From positions 1 to 56,773 of the forward strand of contig JAKVCA010000036.1 of the NCBI GenBank assembly GCA_022448315.1: a stretch of DNA of 56,773 nt, given 5' to 3'. Positions 8,613-17,758 of this stretch are shown here, piece by piece; positions within the stretch are counted from its first letter, which is position 1, and every line of letters begins with the position of its first letter. The position numbers and the translations under genes are program-made. The stretch is from Pirellulaceae bacterium. GTDB lineage: Bacteria; Planctomycetota; Planctomycetia; Pirellulales; Pirellulaceae. Below the pieces are notes generated by a model. The model made no database searches. It was not told where the DNA came from and saw only the letters and a program-made list of their open reading frames with translations.

Positions 8613-11600
8613 ATGAAAAAGAGATTTTTTACCTCCTGTTGGAGTTCACGCGATATGCGAAGTTTGTTGTCCCCCATGATTGCCCCGGTGTTCCTCGGCT
8701 TCCTTCTTTTTGCCACGCCTGCTCGACAATGTGGTGCTGACGAGATTCCGATCGCTGCGATCGACCATCAAGGTCCCGTGGACTTTCAGAAAGAAGTGCT
8801 TCCAATTCTTCGAAAGAATTGTTTGGCGTGCCACAACTCCACGGATGCCGAGGGGGATTTAATCCTTGAAACGCCTGAGGCCATGTTGACGGGGGGCGCT
8901 GAAGGACCCGCCATCGTGAAAGGCAATGGAGCGGAGAGCTACATGCTTCAGCTTGCGGCTCATCAGGTGGAACCGGTGATGCCCCCCGAAGACAACGGAG
9001 TCGAAGCGGGTAATCTCACCAGCGAAGAACTAGGCATTTTGAAGTTATGGATTGATCAGGGAGCTGAAGGCTCCGTAATGTCCGGTGCCGATGTCACATT
9101 TGAGCAACTCCCAGCAGGTATTAACCCGGTTTACGGTTTGGCTCTCTCCGATGACGGGCAGACCCTGGCGGCCAGCCGGGCGAATCAGATTTTTCTGTAT
9201 CACTTGCCCTCGCAACGTGAACTCGGGCGTCTGACCGATCCTGCGTTGATTGAACAGGGGATCTACCAGAACCCAGGTGTGGCTCATCTGGACCTCGTCC
9301 AGTCGATCGCGTTCAGTCCAGATCGAAATTGGCTCGCATCGGGAGGTTACCGCAATGTCAAACTATGGCGCCGACAGCCAATTGGTGTCGATAAGGACAT
9401 TGATCTCGGCGCACCGGTGCTTTCGTTTGCCGCGAGCCGTGATGGTGCGCGTATTGCAGCTCTTCTGCAGTCCGGCCAAATCAAAATGGTGGCGACAGAA
9501 ACCGGTGAGGTTGTGGGAGAACTTGGGCCGGTGCCGGACGCAAAGACACTGGCCTTGTCCACGGACGGTTCAATGCTGGCCGTCGCCAGCGAGAGTCGTC
9601 TCGAATGGTGGAATGTGAATGAGTCACCCACTCAGCAGGTTTCTGCGGAACTCGAGGGCGGCGTCCGCCAATTGGAGTGGTTCCAGGCAGGTTCTCAACT
9701 GGTGGTGGCCGGCAACGACCATGTTTTGCGACTCGTTGAAGCGATGCCCGCGGAAGGTGATCAACCTGCTGCATTCAACATCAAGCAGACATTCACTGGA
9801 CATCAAGCCGAAGTTACTGCGGTGCGAACCTGGGCCGAAGGTGGCGGTTTGGCCAGTTCTGATGCAAGTGGGCAGATCATACGTTGGAATCTTGAGAATG
9901 CGTCGCCCCTCCAAAAAATGGATCATGGGGCACCTGTTCGAAGCCTTGCGGTCGCCGCGGATCAGCAGCGTTTGATGAGCTTTGGTGATACGCAGACGTC
10001 ACGCTGTTGGAACCTTGAGAACGGCAAGGCTGTTCTGCAGAAGGACGGCGATTTTCAACTGGATGTAGTGGCTCAACATGCGAAGTTTGGTGGAGATCTT
10101 TCCAACCGACTTGTCGAATTGGCGAAACAGGATCTCGATGCGGCTCAAAAGCAGAAAACCGCCGAGGAAGAAAATGAGAAGAAGGCCAAGGAGGCGTTGA
10201 CGAAATCCACCGAGGATCAGACTGCGAAGAAAAAAGCGGCGGATGATACCGGCAAGGCCAAAGCGGACGCGGATGCCGTTTTGGTGGCGAGTCAGTCCAA
10301 ACTCAAGGAGTTGGAGACAGGCATTGCTGCGGCGGAGAAAACGAGAGTGGAGAGTGAAGCTCGCGAGAAAGAACTTGCCGCATCCACCACTCAAATGGAA
10401 AAAGAACTTGCGGACAAGATGGCCATGTTGACCAAGTTGAAGGAAGAGCTTGTCTCAACTCAAAAAATGCGTCAGGAGGCTGTTGCGAAGAAGCAGGAAC
10501 TCGAGAAGACCATGCCGACGGTCCAGCAGGAAGTGAAGACGTCGGAGGAACAGGCGAAAAAGGCGGGTGAAGCGGCACAGAAGGCTTCCGATGAGTTGGT
10601 CGCTTCGGATCGGGCTTTGATGGGGGCCAAACGGACAGCGGAACGAGCTGCCGAATCCGTGGCTAGGGCCACCGAGCAGATTCCTGTCCGGGAAAAACAG
10701 GTTGCAGCGGCAGAAGAAGTTCAAAAGGAGCGACAGGCCGAGGCAACGGAGGCCCAAAGTGCATTCCAGCAACAACGTGCGGCTTACACTGCAGCACGCT
10801 TCTTGCCCGAAACCCATGTTGCTCTGACACTGACCGGCGCCAAGTTGACCGCATGGTCCATAAGCACGGGCGTCCCGATGTTCAGTGAGGCACTACCCAA
10901 CGAATGTTTGCCGCAGGTTGTCAGCGACGCTCAAGGGTATGCTTGGCTGGCGAGCGACAAACGCTTGCACCGCGTTCGGGTGACTGAAGGCTGGTCCCTG
11001 GCTCGGACGATAGGCAGCGTCAAAGGCGAATCGCCTTTCAGTGATCGTGTGACGGCACTGGACTTTTCGCCTGATGGTCAAACGTTGGCGGCAGGTGGAG
11101 GCGTCCCTTCTCGGAGCGGAGAAATTCTATTGCTCAACGTGGAGGATGGTCGTGTCCTTAGTAAGGTTGCGGATCCCCATTCCGACGTCGTCCTTTGTCT
11201 CCGCTTCTCACCGGATGGAGAATCCCTTGCGAGTGCGGCGACGGATCGGTTCATGAAAACGTTTGAAGTGGCGACAGGCAAACTGATTCGTGGTTTTGAA
11301 GGCCACACTCATCACGTGCAGGGAGTGGCTTGGAGCGCTGATGGTCGAACTCTCGCAACGAGTGGATCGGATCAGGTCATTAAGGTCTGGAATGCGTTGA
11401 CCGGCGATCAGCTGAGAACCATTCAGGGCTTCGGCAAAGAACTCACAGGCGTTTCGTTTCTGGGGCTGAGTCGGGAAGTCGCGGCATCGGGAGGCGATCG
11501 CCAGGTCTATCTGAAAAATGTTGACAATGGTGGCAACGTACGTCAGATGGGCGGTTTTCCGGATTACGTTTACTGTGTTGATGCTTCGTTCGACGGCAAC

Positions 11601-11693
11601 ATCATCGTTGGTGCAGGCCAAGACAGCGTTGTGAGGGTCTGGCAGAGAGACGGCAAGGTCGTGGTTGAGTTTGCACCGCCAACAACACCGTAG
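8613..11693 (+). CDS. Secreted cytochrome-WD40 propeller protein split by a coiled coil
   Basis: Protein of 1026 residues with a signal peptide, then a planctomycete cytochrome C domain with CLACH at residues 70-74 preceded by the typical DFQKEVLPILRKNC stretch, then WD40-like repeats. The repeats fall in two blocks, about residues 150-485 and 735-1020, separated by about 230 residues of Lys/Glu/Ala-rich sequence (495-725) that should form a long coiled coil. The clearest WD repeats are in the second block, for example LRFSPDGESLASAATD and VAWSADGRTLATSGSD. The frame is open from 8547, inside the previous gene, but GAGGTGAGG just before ATG 8613 marks the start. Only 10 bases separate it from the PPC gene, so the two are probably co-translated. 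The function is unknown; electron transfer or surface scaffolding are possible. Confidence 0.9.
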   Translation: MKKRFFTSCWSSRDMRSLLSPMIAPVFLGFLLFATPARQCGADEIPIAAIDHQGPVDFQKEVLPILRKNCLACHNSTDAEGDLILETPEAMLTGGAEGPAIVKGNGAESYMLQLAAHQVEPVMPPEDNGVEAGNLTSEELGILKLWIDQGAEGSVMSGADVTFEQLPAGINPVYGLALSDDGQTLAASRANQIFLYHLPSQRELGRLTDPALIEQGIYQNPGVAHLDLVQSIAFSPDRNWLASGGYRNVKLWRRQPIGVDKDIDLGAPVLSFAASRDGARIAALLQSGQIKMVATETGEVVGELGPVPDAKTLALSTDGSMLAVASESRLEWWNVNESPTQQVSAELEGGVRQLEWFQAGSQLVVAGNDHVLRLVEAMPAEGDQPAAFNIKQTFTGHQAEVTAVRTWAEGGGLASSDASGQIIRWNLENASPLQKMDHGAPVRSLAVAADQQRLMSFGDTQTSRCWNLENGKAVLQKDGDFQLDVVAQHAKFGGDLSNRLVELAKQDLDAAQKQKTAEEENEKKAKEALTKSTEDQTAKKKAADDTGKAKADADAVLVASQSKLKELETGIAAAEKTRVESEAREKELAASTTQMEKELADKMAMLTKLKEELVSTQKMRQEAVAKKQELEKTMPTVQQEVKTSEEQAKKAGEAAQKASDELVASDRALMGAKRTAERAAESVARATEQIPVREKQVAAAEEVQKERQAEATEAQSAFQQQRAAYTAARFLPETHVALTLTGAKLTAWSISTGVPMFSEALPNECLPQVVSDAQGYAWLASDKRLHRVRVTEGWSLARTIGSVKGESPFSDRVTALDFSPDGQTLAAGGGVPSRSGEILLLNVEDGRVLSKVADPHSDVVLCLRFSPDGESLASAATDRFMKTFEVATGKLIRGFEGHTHHVQGVAWSADGRTLATSGSDQVIKVWNALTGDQLRTIQGFGKELTGVSFLGLSREVAASGGDRQVYLKNVDNGGNVRQMGGFPDYVYCVDASFDGNIIVGAGQDSVVRVWQRDGKVVVEFAPPTTP

Positions 11694-12015
11694 GTGCTCC
11701 CCTACCCTTTCAGATTCTAGTAAGGTCTGCGCCCCCGGTGAGCATCGAGAGAATCTTTGTGGGCAGCTTCCCGGATTCTGAATCTGGGAAGCTGGTTGCC
11801 TCTCGGATTTTTATCTCTCACGCTGTGCACAGGACGTGGCGACGAAACGTGATCACGCGCAATTTGTGATTGGAGTCCCAACCTCCTTCGCTTCCCGTCA
11901 GGGTTCCTGATGCCCGCCTTGCGGGAGCCCGTGAGGAACGTTCTGATAGAGACTAACGAAAACCGGTGATCCTCAGACCGGTCATCTTGAGCTTGTGTTT
12001 TCAGGAATGATCATC
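11694..12015. other. Intergenic region with terminator-like hairpin
   Basis: This gap separates the secreted set from the signalling operon. It holds the hairpin at 11764-11794. A second weaker inverted repeat around 11905-11940 has a GTTCCT/AGGAAC outer arm and a CCCGC/GCGGG inner arm. Promoters of the FHA-PP2C gene should lie in its right half. Confidence 0.5.
11764..11814 (+). terminator. Candidate terminator hairpin after the cytochrome-WD40 gene
   Basis: The arms CAGCTTCCC and GGGAAGCTG (11764-11772 and 11786-11794) pair perfectly, and the inner GATTC/GAATC pair extends the stem. A T-rich ATTTTTAT stretch follows only after about 14 bases, so it is not a textbook intrinsic terminator. 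It lies 70 bases after the stop codon. Confidence 0.5.
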
Positions 12016-13707
12016 ATGAGTCGATTGATTTTTCTCGACGATCCCCAACGAGCCGCCTTGGAACTCCCCGAGGGCGAATCCACGTTGGGTCGGCGGCCGA
12101 CCAATGATATCCAGATGAATCACGAAACCGTCTCTGGCAGGCATGCATCGTTTTCTGTTGCCAACGATTGCATTCGTGTGACGGATCTGGAAAGCACGAA
12201 TGGGACGTTCGTCAATGGCCAGATGATTCGGGAGACGGTTGAGCTCAAGCACCAGGATATCGTCAAGTTCGGCGAAGCGCACGTTCGTGTGGAAGCACCC
12301 GCGATGGCGAGGGAGGCAACGCGAGATAATCCTTTGCTTGCTCAAAGTCGTCCTGCGCCGCGCATGCCAGACGCGTTTGACGTCATGACTGATGATCACG
12401 CGACAATCACAGGGATGCTCGACTGCGATGGGAATCGTATGGGGTCGGTCAACACCAATCCGGAAGCGAAACTCCGAGCGGTTCTCGATATCAGCAGTCG
12501 TCTTTCTGGGGCCCACGGCCTCAATGAGGTCCTGCCGGCCATCCTCGACTCTCTTTTCGGGATTTTCCGGCTTGCGGATCGAGGGTGTATCCTGCTTAAG
12601 CATGAGGAGTCGGGCGAGATGGTGGCCCGTGCGATGAAACATCGAAATCCAAAAGAGGATGCAACGATTCGGTTGAGTCGGACGATCACCCGTCACGTTC
12701 TGGAGACAAAAAAGGGCGTGATCTCGGCGGACGCCGCCAGTGACTCCAATTTCAGTGGTGGAGAGTCCATCGTGGACTTGAAGATTCACTCCATGATGTG
12801 CGTTCCGATGCTGTCTCAGGAAAACGAGGTTGTTGGGATGATCAGCATTGACACCCAAAGCCTGGCGGGACAATTTCAGGAATCGGATCTCGACATCTTG
12901 ATTAGCGTCGCGGGGCAAGCGGCTCAGGCCTATGAAAATGCAAGGCTTTTGGACTCGTATCTTCAAAAGCAGAAGCAAGACAACGAGATGAATATCGCTC
13001 ATGGGGTGCAGAAGGCTTTATTGCCTCAATCGCTGCCTCAGAGTGAAGGCTACCAGTTTTTCGCTTCGTATGATGCAGCTCAGGCAGTGGGTGGAGATTA
13101 CTACGACGCGATGGTTTTGCCTGAGGGTAAGATCTGTTTTTCATTTGGTGACGTGGCAGGAAAAGGGGTTCCTGGTGCGTTGATCATGTCCAGGATGAAC
13201 AGCTGCGTGCGAAGTACGATGAAGCACGTTTATGATGTTGAAACGGCCATCAATGCCATCAACGATCACATGTGTGACTCGGCTGTCGAGGGGCGATTCG
13301 TCACGTATGTCCTCGCGATTCTTGATCCAGAATCCGGCGCAATCTGTATCTCTAACGCGGGTCATATGCCTCCTGTGATCCGTCGTGCCGATGGATCGCT
13401 GGAGACTTTTGACGATGAGGACCTCGTTGGACCTCCCATCGGTGTCGTGGATGGTTATCCTTACGAAATTGAAGGAAAAACGCTTGAAAAGGGCGACCTG
13501 ATGGTTCTGGTGACCGATGGCGTCGACGAAGCGATGGATCCTGACGGTAATTTTTACACGGCAGAGCGGATGCTCGAATTCGTCCGAATGGGCCCCGCCA
13601 CGGCAGAAGAAATGGCAACGTCTCTTTTGGCGGACGTTCGTAGTCACGCCAATGGTCGACCGCAGAATGATGACATCACCATCATGGTCCTTGGTCGAAA
13701 CCCCTAG
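12016..13707 (+). CDS. FHA-GAF-PP2C (SpoIIE/RsbU-type) serine phosphatase
   Basis: Cytoplasmic signalling protein of 563 residues. Residues 1-95 form an FHA phosphothreonine-binding domain, shown by TLGRRPTNDIQM, SGRHASF and STNGTFVNG. Residues about 150-310 are a GAF sensor domain. Residues about 330-560 are a PP2C-type phosphatase of the SpoIIE/RsbU group, with the metal-binding motifs GGDYYDAM, FGDVAGKG, TDGVDEA and NDDITIMV all present, so it should be active. Family members dephosphorylate anti-sigma-factor antagonists or similar regulators. An AGGA ten bases before ATG 12016 supports this start; in-frame codons at 11995 and 12007 are alternatives. It leads a four-gene run in which the next gene also begins with an FHA domain. 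Confidence 0.93.
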   Translation: MSRLIFLDDPQRAALELPEGESTLGRRPTNDIQMNHETVSGRHASFSVANDCIRVTDLESTNGTFVNGQMIRETVELKHQDIVKFGEAHVRVEAPAMAREATRDNPLLAQSRPAPRMPDAFDVMTDDHATITGMLDCDGNRMGSVNTNPEAKLRAVLDISSRLSGAHGLNEVLPAILDSLFGIFRLADRGCILLKHEESGEMVARAMKHRNPKEDATIRLSRTITRHVLETKKGVISADAASDSNFSGGESIVDLKIHSMMCVPMLSQENEVVGMISIDTQSLAGQFQESDLDILISVAGQAAQAYENARLLDSYLQKQKQDNEMNIAHGVQKALLPQSLPQSEGYQFFASYDAAQAVGGDYYDAMVLPEGKICFSFGDVAGKGVPGALIMSRMNSCVRSTMKHVYDVETAINAINDHMCDSAVEGRFVTYVLAILDPESGAICISNAGHMPPVIRRADGSLETFDDEDLVGPPIGVVDGYPYEIEGKTLEKGDLMVLVTDGVDEAMDPDGNFYTAERMLEFVRMGPATAEEMATSLLADVRSHANGRPQNDDITIMVLGRNP

Positions 13708-13771
13708 CCTTTCCGGCAGGCATCTCATGAAACGCTCAAATGCCTGATCGCCGTTTTTCGGAACAGAGTTT

Positions 13772-15547
13772 ATGGCCGATCTTATAGCACAGGGTTCCGA
13801 ACGAGATCAGCGTTGGCGACGTGAACTCGGTGTGAACGAGACTATTTCCATCGGTCGGTCTCAGGGTTGGGAAACGCCTTGGGATAGAGCCATCTCTCAA
13901 AAACATGTTTCTTTGCACTGGGATGGTCACGTTCTGAGCGTCGAACGAATCGAATCGGCGAGGAATCCCATCTTTTTTCGGGGGACGGAAGTCGACTCGT
14001 TCGAGTGCCGCGCAGGACAATTTTTCGTGATTGGACAAACCACGTTTACGTTGTCTGACGAGGCCATTGAGGTCACGCTCTCTCGTGCGACGCCACAGAA
14101 ACAGACGCAATTCAGCGCCCTCGATCTGAAACGCGCGAAATTTCGTGATGTCGACATGCGGATGGATCTATTGGGGCAGCTTCCTGATTTGATCGACTAT
14201 GCCGTCGATCACTCGGAATTGTTCCAGCGTCTCGCAAACGTGTTGTTGGCGGGAGCCGTCTGTGCGGACGCCGTAGGAATTGTCAGTCTCGAAGATCTGC
14301 CTGACAACGATCAGCAGGTATCTGTTTTCAAATGGGATCGACGGCGTGTTACCGGCAAGCCGTTCCTGCCCAGTCAAAAGTTGATTTCGCAAGCCGTCCA
14401 GGTGTCCGAAACGGTCCTTTATGAATGGGATGCAAGTCGCGGGCAAAACGAAGTGATCACAATGGCGGAGGACTCGACCTGGGCGGTGGCATGCCCGGTG
14501 GTCGGGCGAGATACCAAAGGCTGGTGTCTGTATTTGACAGGGACCGATAAAGGGCCAGAAACCGGAAGATCAGACGGCACACTGCCTCAACTGCAGGATG
14601 ATATTAAATTCACGGAGATGGTCGCCTCCGTCTTGTCCAAACTCATGAAGTTGCGGACTTTGCAAAAAGACCGCACGACACTGACCCAGTTTTTTTCACC
14701 CTTGGTTCTCGAAGCTGTGGCCGGTCGCGATCCCGAGCAGGTTTTGCAACCCCGCCAGACGGATGGACCGGTTCTGTTTTGTGACCTTCGTGGTTTTTCG
14801 CGTCAAACGGAAGAACTGGCCGACGACCTGATGGGATTACTGCAACGGGTGAGTCACGTTCTGGGAGTCTCGACCCAAGCGATACTTGCACATGGCGGGG
14901 TTGTGGGTGACTTTCATGGGGATGCCACCATGGGATTCTGGGGCTGGCCCGTTCATCGTGGCGATGAAATTGAGCACGTATGTCGTGCTGCGTTGGACAT
15001 CAGGCGACGTCTTGTTGAATTGCGGGAAAGCGGCGACTCACGTTTGGATCAATTTCAAATGGGACTTGGGATCGCGTTCGGCTCGATCGTGGCGGGCAAA
15101 ATTGGAACCAAAGATCAGGTGAAGGTGACAGCGATTGGCCCCGCGGTGAACCTCGCGGCCCGGCTTGAGTCGCTCACGCGGCAACTCAAAGCTTCGATCT
15201 TGATCGACGCGGAAACATCGCGGTATGTGAGGGAATATTTGCCTCCGGAGGTGGCCCGGGTGCGCCGCCTGGCGGTGGTCAAGCCCTACGGTCTGAGGGA
15301 GCCGGCGGAGGTGAGTGAGTTGTTGCCTCCTCATGGACCCGACTGTGAGATGCCCGATGAGCAGCTTAGGGCTTTTGATGAAGCCTGGGATTGCATGGTG
15401 GCAGGTGAATGGAATGCGGCATTTGAGTGTCTCCACCAGGTCCCGTCGGACGATCGGGCCAAGGATTTTCTTACGGTTTATATTGCACAGCATGATCGGA
15501 CGCCGCCCGCGGACTGGGAGGGGTTTATTCCGATTGCCCGAAAATAG
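13772..15547 (+). CDS. FHA-class III nucleotidyl cyclase with altered substrate-specifying residues
   Basis: Cytoplasmic protein of 591 residues. An FHA-like domain (residues about 10-95, with SIGRSQGWE and ISQKHVSLHW) is followed by a GAF-like region (about 130-290) and a class III adenylate/guanylate cyclase domain (about 325-490). Metal-binding aspartates are present at 338 (FCDLRGFS) and 384 (HGDATMGFWG), and the transition-state Asn460 and Arg464 are present in AVNLAARLE. The residues that normally read the base are changed: the usual Lys of the DKF-GD motif is Asp380, and the usual Asp before the VNLA motif is Pro457. It may use another substrate, work only as a heteromer, or be a receptor-like pseudocyclase. 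It follows the FHA-PP2C gene by 64 bases and its stop overlaps a possible GTG start of the Nudix gene. Confidence 0.9.
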   Translation: MADLIAQGSERDQRWRRELGVNETISIGRSQGWETPWDRAISQKHVSLHWDGHVLSVERIESARNPIFFRGTEVDSFECRAGQFFVIGQTTFTLSDEAIEVTLSRATPQKQTQFSALDLKRAKFRDVDMRMDLLGQLPDLIDYAVDHSELFQRLANVLLAGAVCADAVGIVSLEDLPDNDQQVSVFKWDRRRVTGKPFLPSQKLISQAVQVSETVLYEWDASRGQNEVITMAEDSTWAVACPVVGRDTKGWCLYLTGTDKGPETGRSDGTLPQLQDDIKFTEMVASVLSKLMKLRTLQKDRTTLTQFFSPLVLEAVAGRDPEQVLQPRQTDGPVLFCDLRGFSRQTEELADDLMGLLQRVSHVLGVSTQAILAHGGVVGDFHGDATMGFWGWPVHRGDEIEHVCRAALDIRRRLVELRESGDSRLDQFQMGLGIAFGSIVAGKIGTKDQVKVTAIGPAVNLAARLESLTRQLKASILIDAETSRYVREYLPPEVARVRRLAVVKPYGLREPAEVSELLPPHGPDCEMPDEQLRAFDEAWDCMVAGEWNAAFECLHQVPSDDRAKDFLTVYIAQHDRTPPADWEGFIPIARK

Positions 15548-15606
15548 TGATTCGGGCTTCATCTCGTCAGCCTTCGATCAAAATGAGTTTCAATTGGGGT
15601 CAAAAT

Positions 15607-16170
15607 ATGGGCGAGTCGTTTCAACATGGACCTTGGAGAGTTCTTCAGCGGAAGGCCGTTTACCAGGATCCCTGGTTAAAAGTGGAACGCGATGATGTCA
15701 TTCGTCCGGATGGTGAATCGGGAACCTATTGCGTCGCGTATCTGAAGCCAGGTGTCTGCGTGGTTGCGATTGATCATCATCAGCAAATCTCTCTCACTTC
15801 AGAGTTTCACTACGGCGTAGGTCGAATTACGCTGGAAGCGGTCAGCGGTGGGATTGAGCCAGGGGACACTCCTATGGAAACCGCGCGGCGGGAGCTTCTC
15901 GAAGAGGTCGGGCTGACCGCGCGGACATGGATCGCCTTGGGTGTCGTGGATCCTTTCACGGCCAATGTCGTTTCACCAACCCGACTTTATTTAGCCATGG
16001 GACTCACTCAGGGTGAGGCTCAGCCTGAGGGAACCGAAGTGATTGAATCTGTCCAGATGCCTCTGAAAAAGGCGATTGACATGGTCATGCGTTCCGAAAT
16101 CACTCATGCACCTTCGTGTGAAGCGATCCTCAGGGCCGGCATGCACCTCGGAGTATTTCGATGGTCCTAG
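15607..16170 (+). CDS. Nudix hydrolase, ADP-ribose pyrophosphatase-like
   Basis: Hydrolyses nucleoside diphosphates linked to another group; ADP-ribose is the likeliest substrate by overall layout. The Nudix box is clear: GG then EPGDTPMETARRELLEEVGL, with the REXXEE metal-binding core. The N-terminal RVLQRKAVYQDPWLKVERD segment resembles the beta strands that start ADP-ribose pyrophosphatases. The frame is open back to a GTG overlapping the cyclase stop (15547) and contains an ATG at 15583; I chose ATG 15607, which has a GGGG eight bases upstream, but the choice is uncertain. The end overlaps the start of the next gene by 10 bases. Confidence 0.88.
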   Translation: MGESFQHGPWRVLQRKAVYQDPWLKVERDDVIRPDGESGTYCVAYLKPGVCVVAIDHHQQISLTSEFHYGVGRITLEAVSGGIEPGDTPMETARRELLEEVGLTARTWIALGVVDPFTANVVSPTRLYLAMGLTQGEAQPEGTEVIESVQMPLKKAIDMVMRSEITHAPSCEAILRAGMHLGVFRWS

Positions 16171-17537
16171 GCGATTCGATCAGACATGCGGCAATGTTTG
16201 TTCTGGGGCTTCTTGCGTTTGTTGGCGGGGCTTCGGGAGCAGAGACGGATCTGAATGCCGCGCTTCAGCAGGCTCTCGAGGGGCGAGGTCATCTGGGCAA
16301 ATTGTTGGAGCATGTTCCCGAGCGGACAATCCAAACCACCGAATCGGCGACACGACTGGTTTCGCTTCTTGAAAAAACGTCACTGGAAGATCTGCTCGTC
16401 GAAGTGGAAGGCGTCTCTCAACTGGATATCGTGATCACCCTGTTTCAAGAGGCGCAAGATGCGGCCGCGATCGGGATATTGACGCGGCAGGGAATACCTC
16501 ACTTGTACCGGTTGAGCAATGAGCTTCAGCCTCAATTGTCGAAATCATCGGAACGGGAGTTTCTGTTTTTGCTACAAGTTTTCGCAGGGTATAAAACGCG
16601 GGCAGGATCTTTAAGAGTCTTGCGAGCGGCTCGAGAAGGAGTGCTCGAAGACCACCCGCTTTGGCCCTACGTCTTTGACCCTTTCTTATTTGATCACAAC
16701 GACGCGGTCCGTATCCTGCAGGAGTTGACCAAAGATCTTCCGCAAGGGCAGATCGGTCGCGGTGTTCTGGACTGCGCCAACGCGTTGCTTGCGGAAGGCG
16801 GGGGTTTCGAACATCCTTTCGATCAGGATTCGGGCGTTGATCGCCTCGCGTCATGGTTGAATGGATCTGGGGATGACGATGTCTCAGAAATTCAAAGCGC
16901 GGTCGCTGCATTACCCTTCCTGAAACACGCCAAACGCGCCGAGTTGCTTGAAGTCGCATTTCATCATCCGCATCCTCTGGTCAAGGCAGAGGCGGGTTGG
17001 GCTCTTGAACGCCTTGGCGACTCACGAGGAAGAAATTTGCTTCTTCGGATCTCAAAAGACGTCAGATATAGTTGGATCGCGCGACGCTATCTCAAAGAAC
17101 TTGGGCAAAGCAAGTCGATTCCGAAAGAAGTGCTCACCCCTGCATTTCTGGCTCGGGCTGATCTCTGCCAGTTCCTTTCTCATCCGGCCGAAAATGGGAG
17201 GCCCCCTGACCAGGTTAAGATCCTTGACGCTCGTTCGATCCAGTGGCCACCGACGCGTCGCAAGGAAAATGTCTGGTTGATCCAGGTCATCGATGATGCG
17301 GAAAGTCCGGGAGGGCCAGCTTATAAGGGGATTGCTTTTGTCGGTCCGCGAATCTCCTATCAGCCGGAAATGCTGAAAGATGTGACCGAGATTGAGCAAA
17401 TGTATGGAGCTTACTGCGCATGGGAGTTGGCCCAAAATGCCGACCCCCGAATTGCGGGTCAACCGACACCGGAGAAGGGTTGGTTATTGATTAAGTCGGC
17501 CAATCCAAAGTGGCGTCGCTTGAAACGAAGCCCCTAA
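16161..17537 (+). CDS. Secreted HEAT-repeat-like protein of unknown function
   Basis: Protein of 458 residues with a signal peptide (MFVLGLLAFVGGASGA, cut near residue 27). No family is recognised with certainty. The middle and second half are helical, and the segment around residues 265-315 (HPHPLVKAEAGWALERLGD) reads like HEAT/PBS-lyase repeats. The C-terminal 130 residues are a mixed region with no known motif. Its ATG lies inside the Nudix gene, GGAG is seven bases upstream, and the overlap implies translational coupling. That links an exported protein to a cytoplasmic signalling operon. Confidence 0.8.
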   Translation: MVLGDSIRHAAMFVLGLLAFVGGASGAETDLNAALQQALEGRGHLGKLLEHVPERTIQTTESATRLVSLLEKTSLEDLLVEVEGVSQLDIVITLFQEAQDAAAIGILTRQGIPHLYRLSNELQPQLSKSSEREFLFLLQVFAGYKTRAGSLRVLRAAREGVLEDHPLWPYVFDPFLFDHNDAVRILQELTKDLPQGQIGRGVLDCANALLAEGGGFEHPFDQDSGVDRLASWLNGSGDDDVSEIQSAVAALPFLKHAKRAELLEVAFHHPHPLVKAEAGWALERLGDSRGRNLLLRISKDVRYSWIARRYLKELGQSKSIPKEVLTPAFLARADLCQFLSHPAENGRPPDQVKILDARSIQWPPTRRKENVWLIQVIDDAESPGGPAYKGIAFVGPRISYQPEMLKDVTEIEQMYGAYCAWELAQNADPRIAGQPTPEKGWLLIKSANPKWRRLKRSP

Positions 17538-17542
17538 CCGCG

Positions 17543-17576
17543 GCGGCTGGTGTTGGTTGGATGCCGGCCGCTTTGT
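17543..17576 (+). terminator. Candidate terminator of the signalling operon
   Basis: A stem GCGGCTGG/CCGGCCGC (one G-U pair) with a 13-base loop starts a few bases after the HEAT-protein stop and is followed by TTTGTTG. The T tract is weak, so termination efficiency is doubtful. Confidence 0.4.
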
Positions 17577-17758
17577 TGCGCCGGATTTGAACTGGCCACA
17601 TGTCTTCAGGACGATACAATGCGGTTTAAACGATCTGGAAAAGCGACCTTTGGGGAAGGGCAATTCGCAGGCGAGAGAGTTCTTGAATGTCGTAGTGAAG
17701 TGTCTCTCGACGGAAAATAGATTTTGCTCCGACGTTTTTGAGGAGAGGGAAACCACGC

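Noticed and set aside
12001-13002. Minus-strand frame of 333 codons
   Set aside because: Antisense to the FHA-GAF-PP2C gene, whose motifs are unambiguous.
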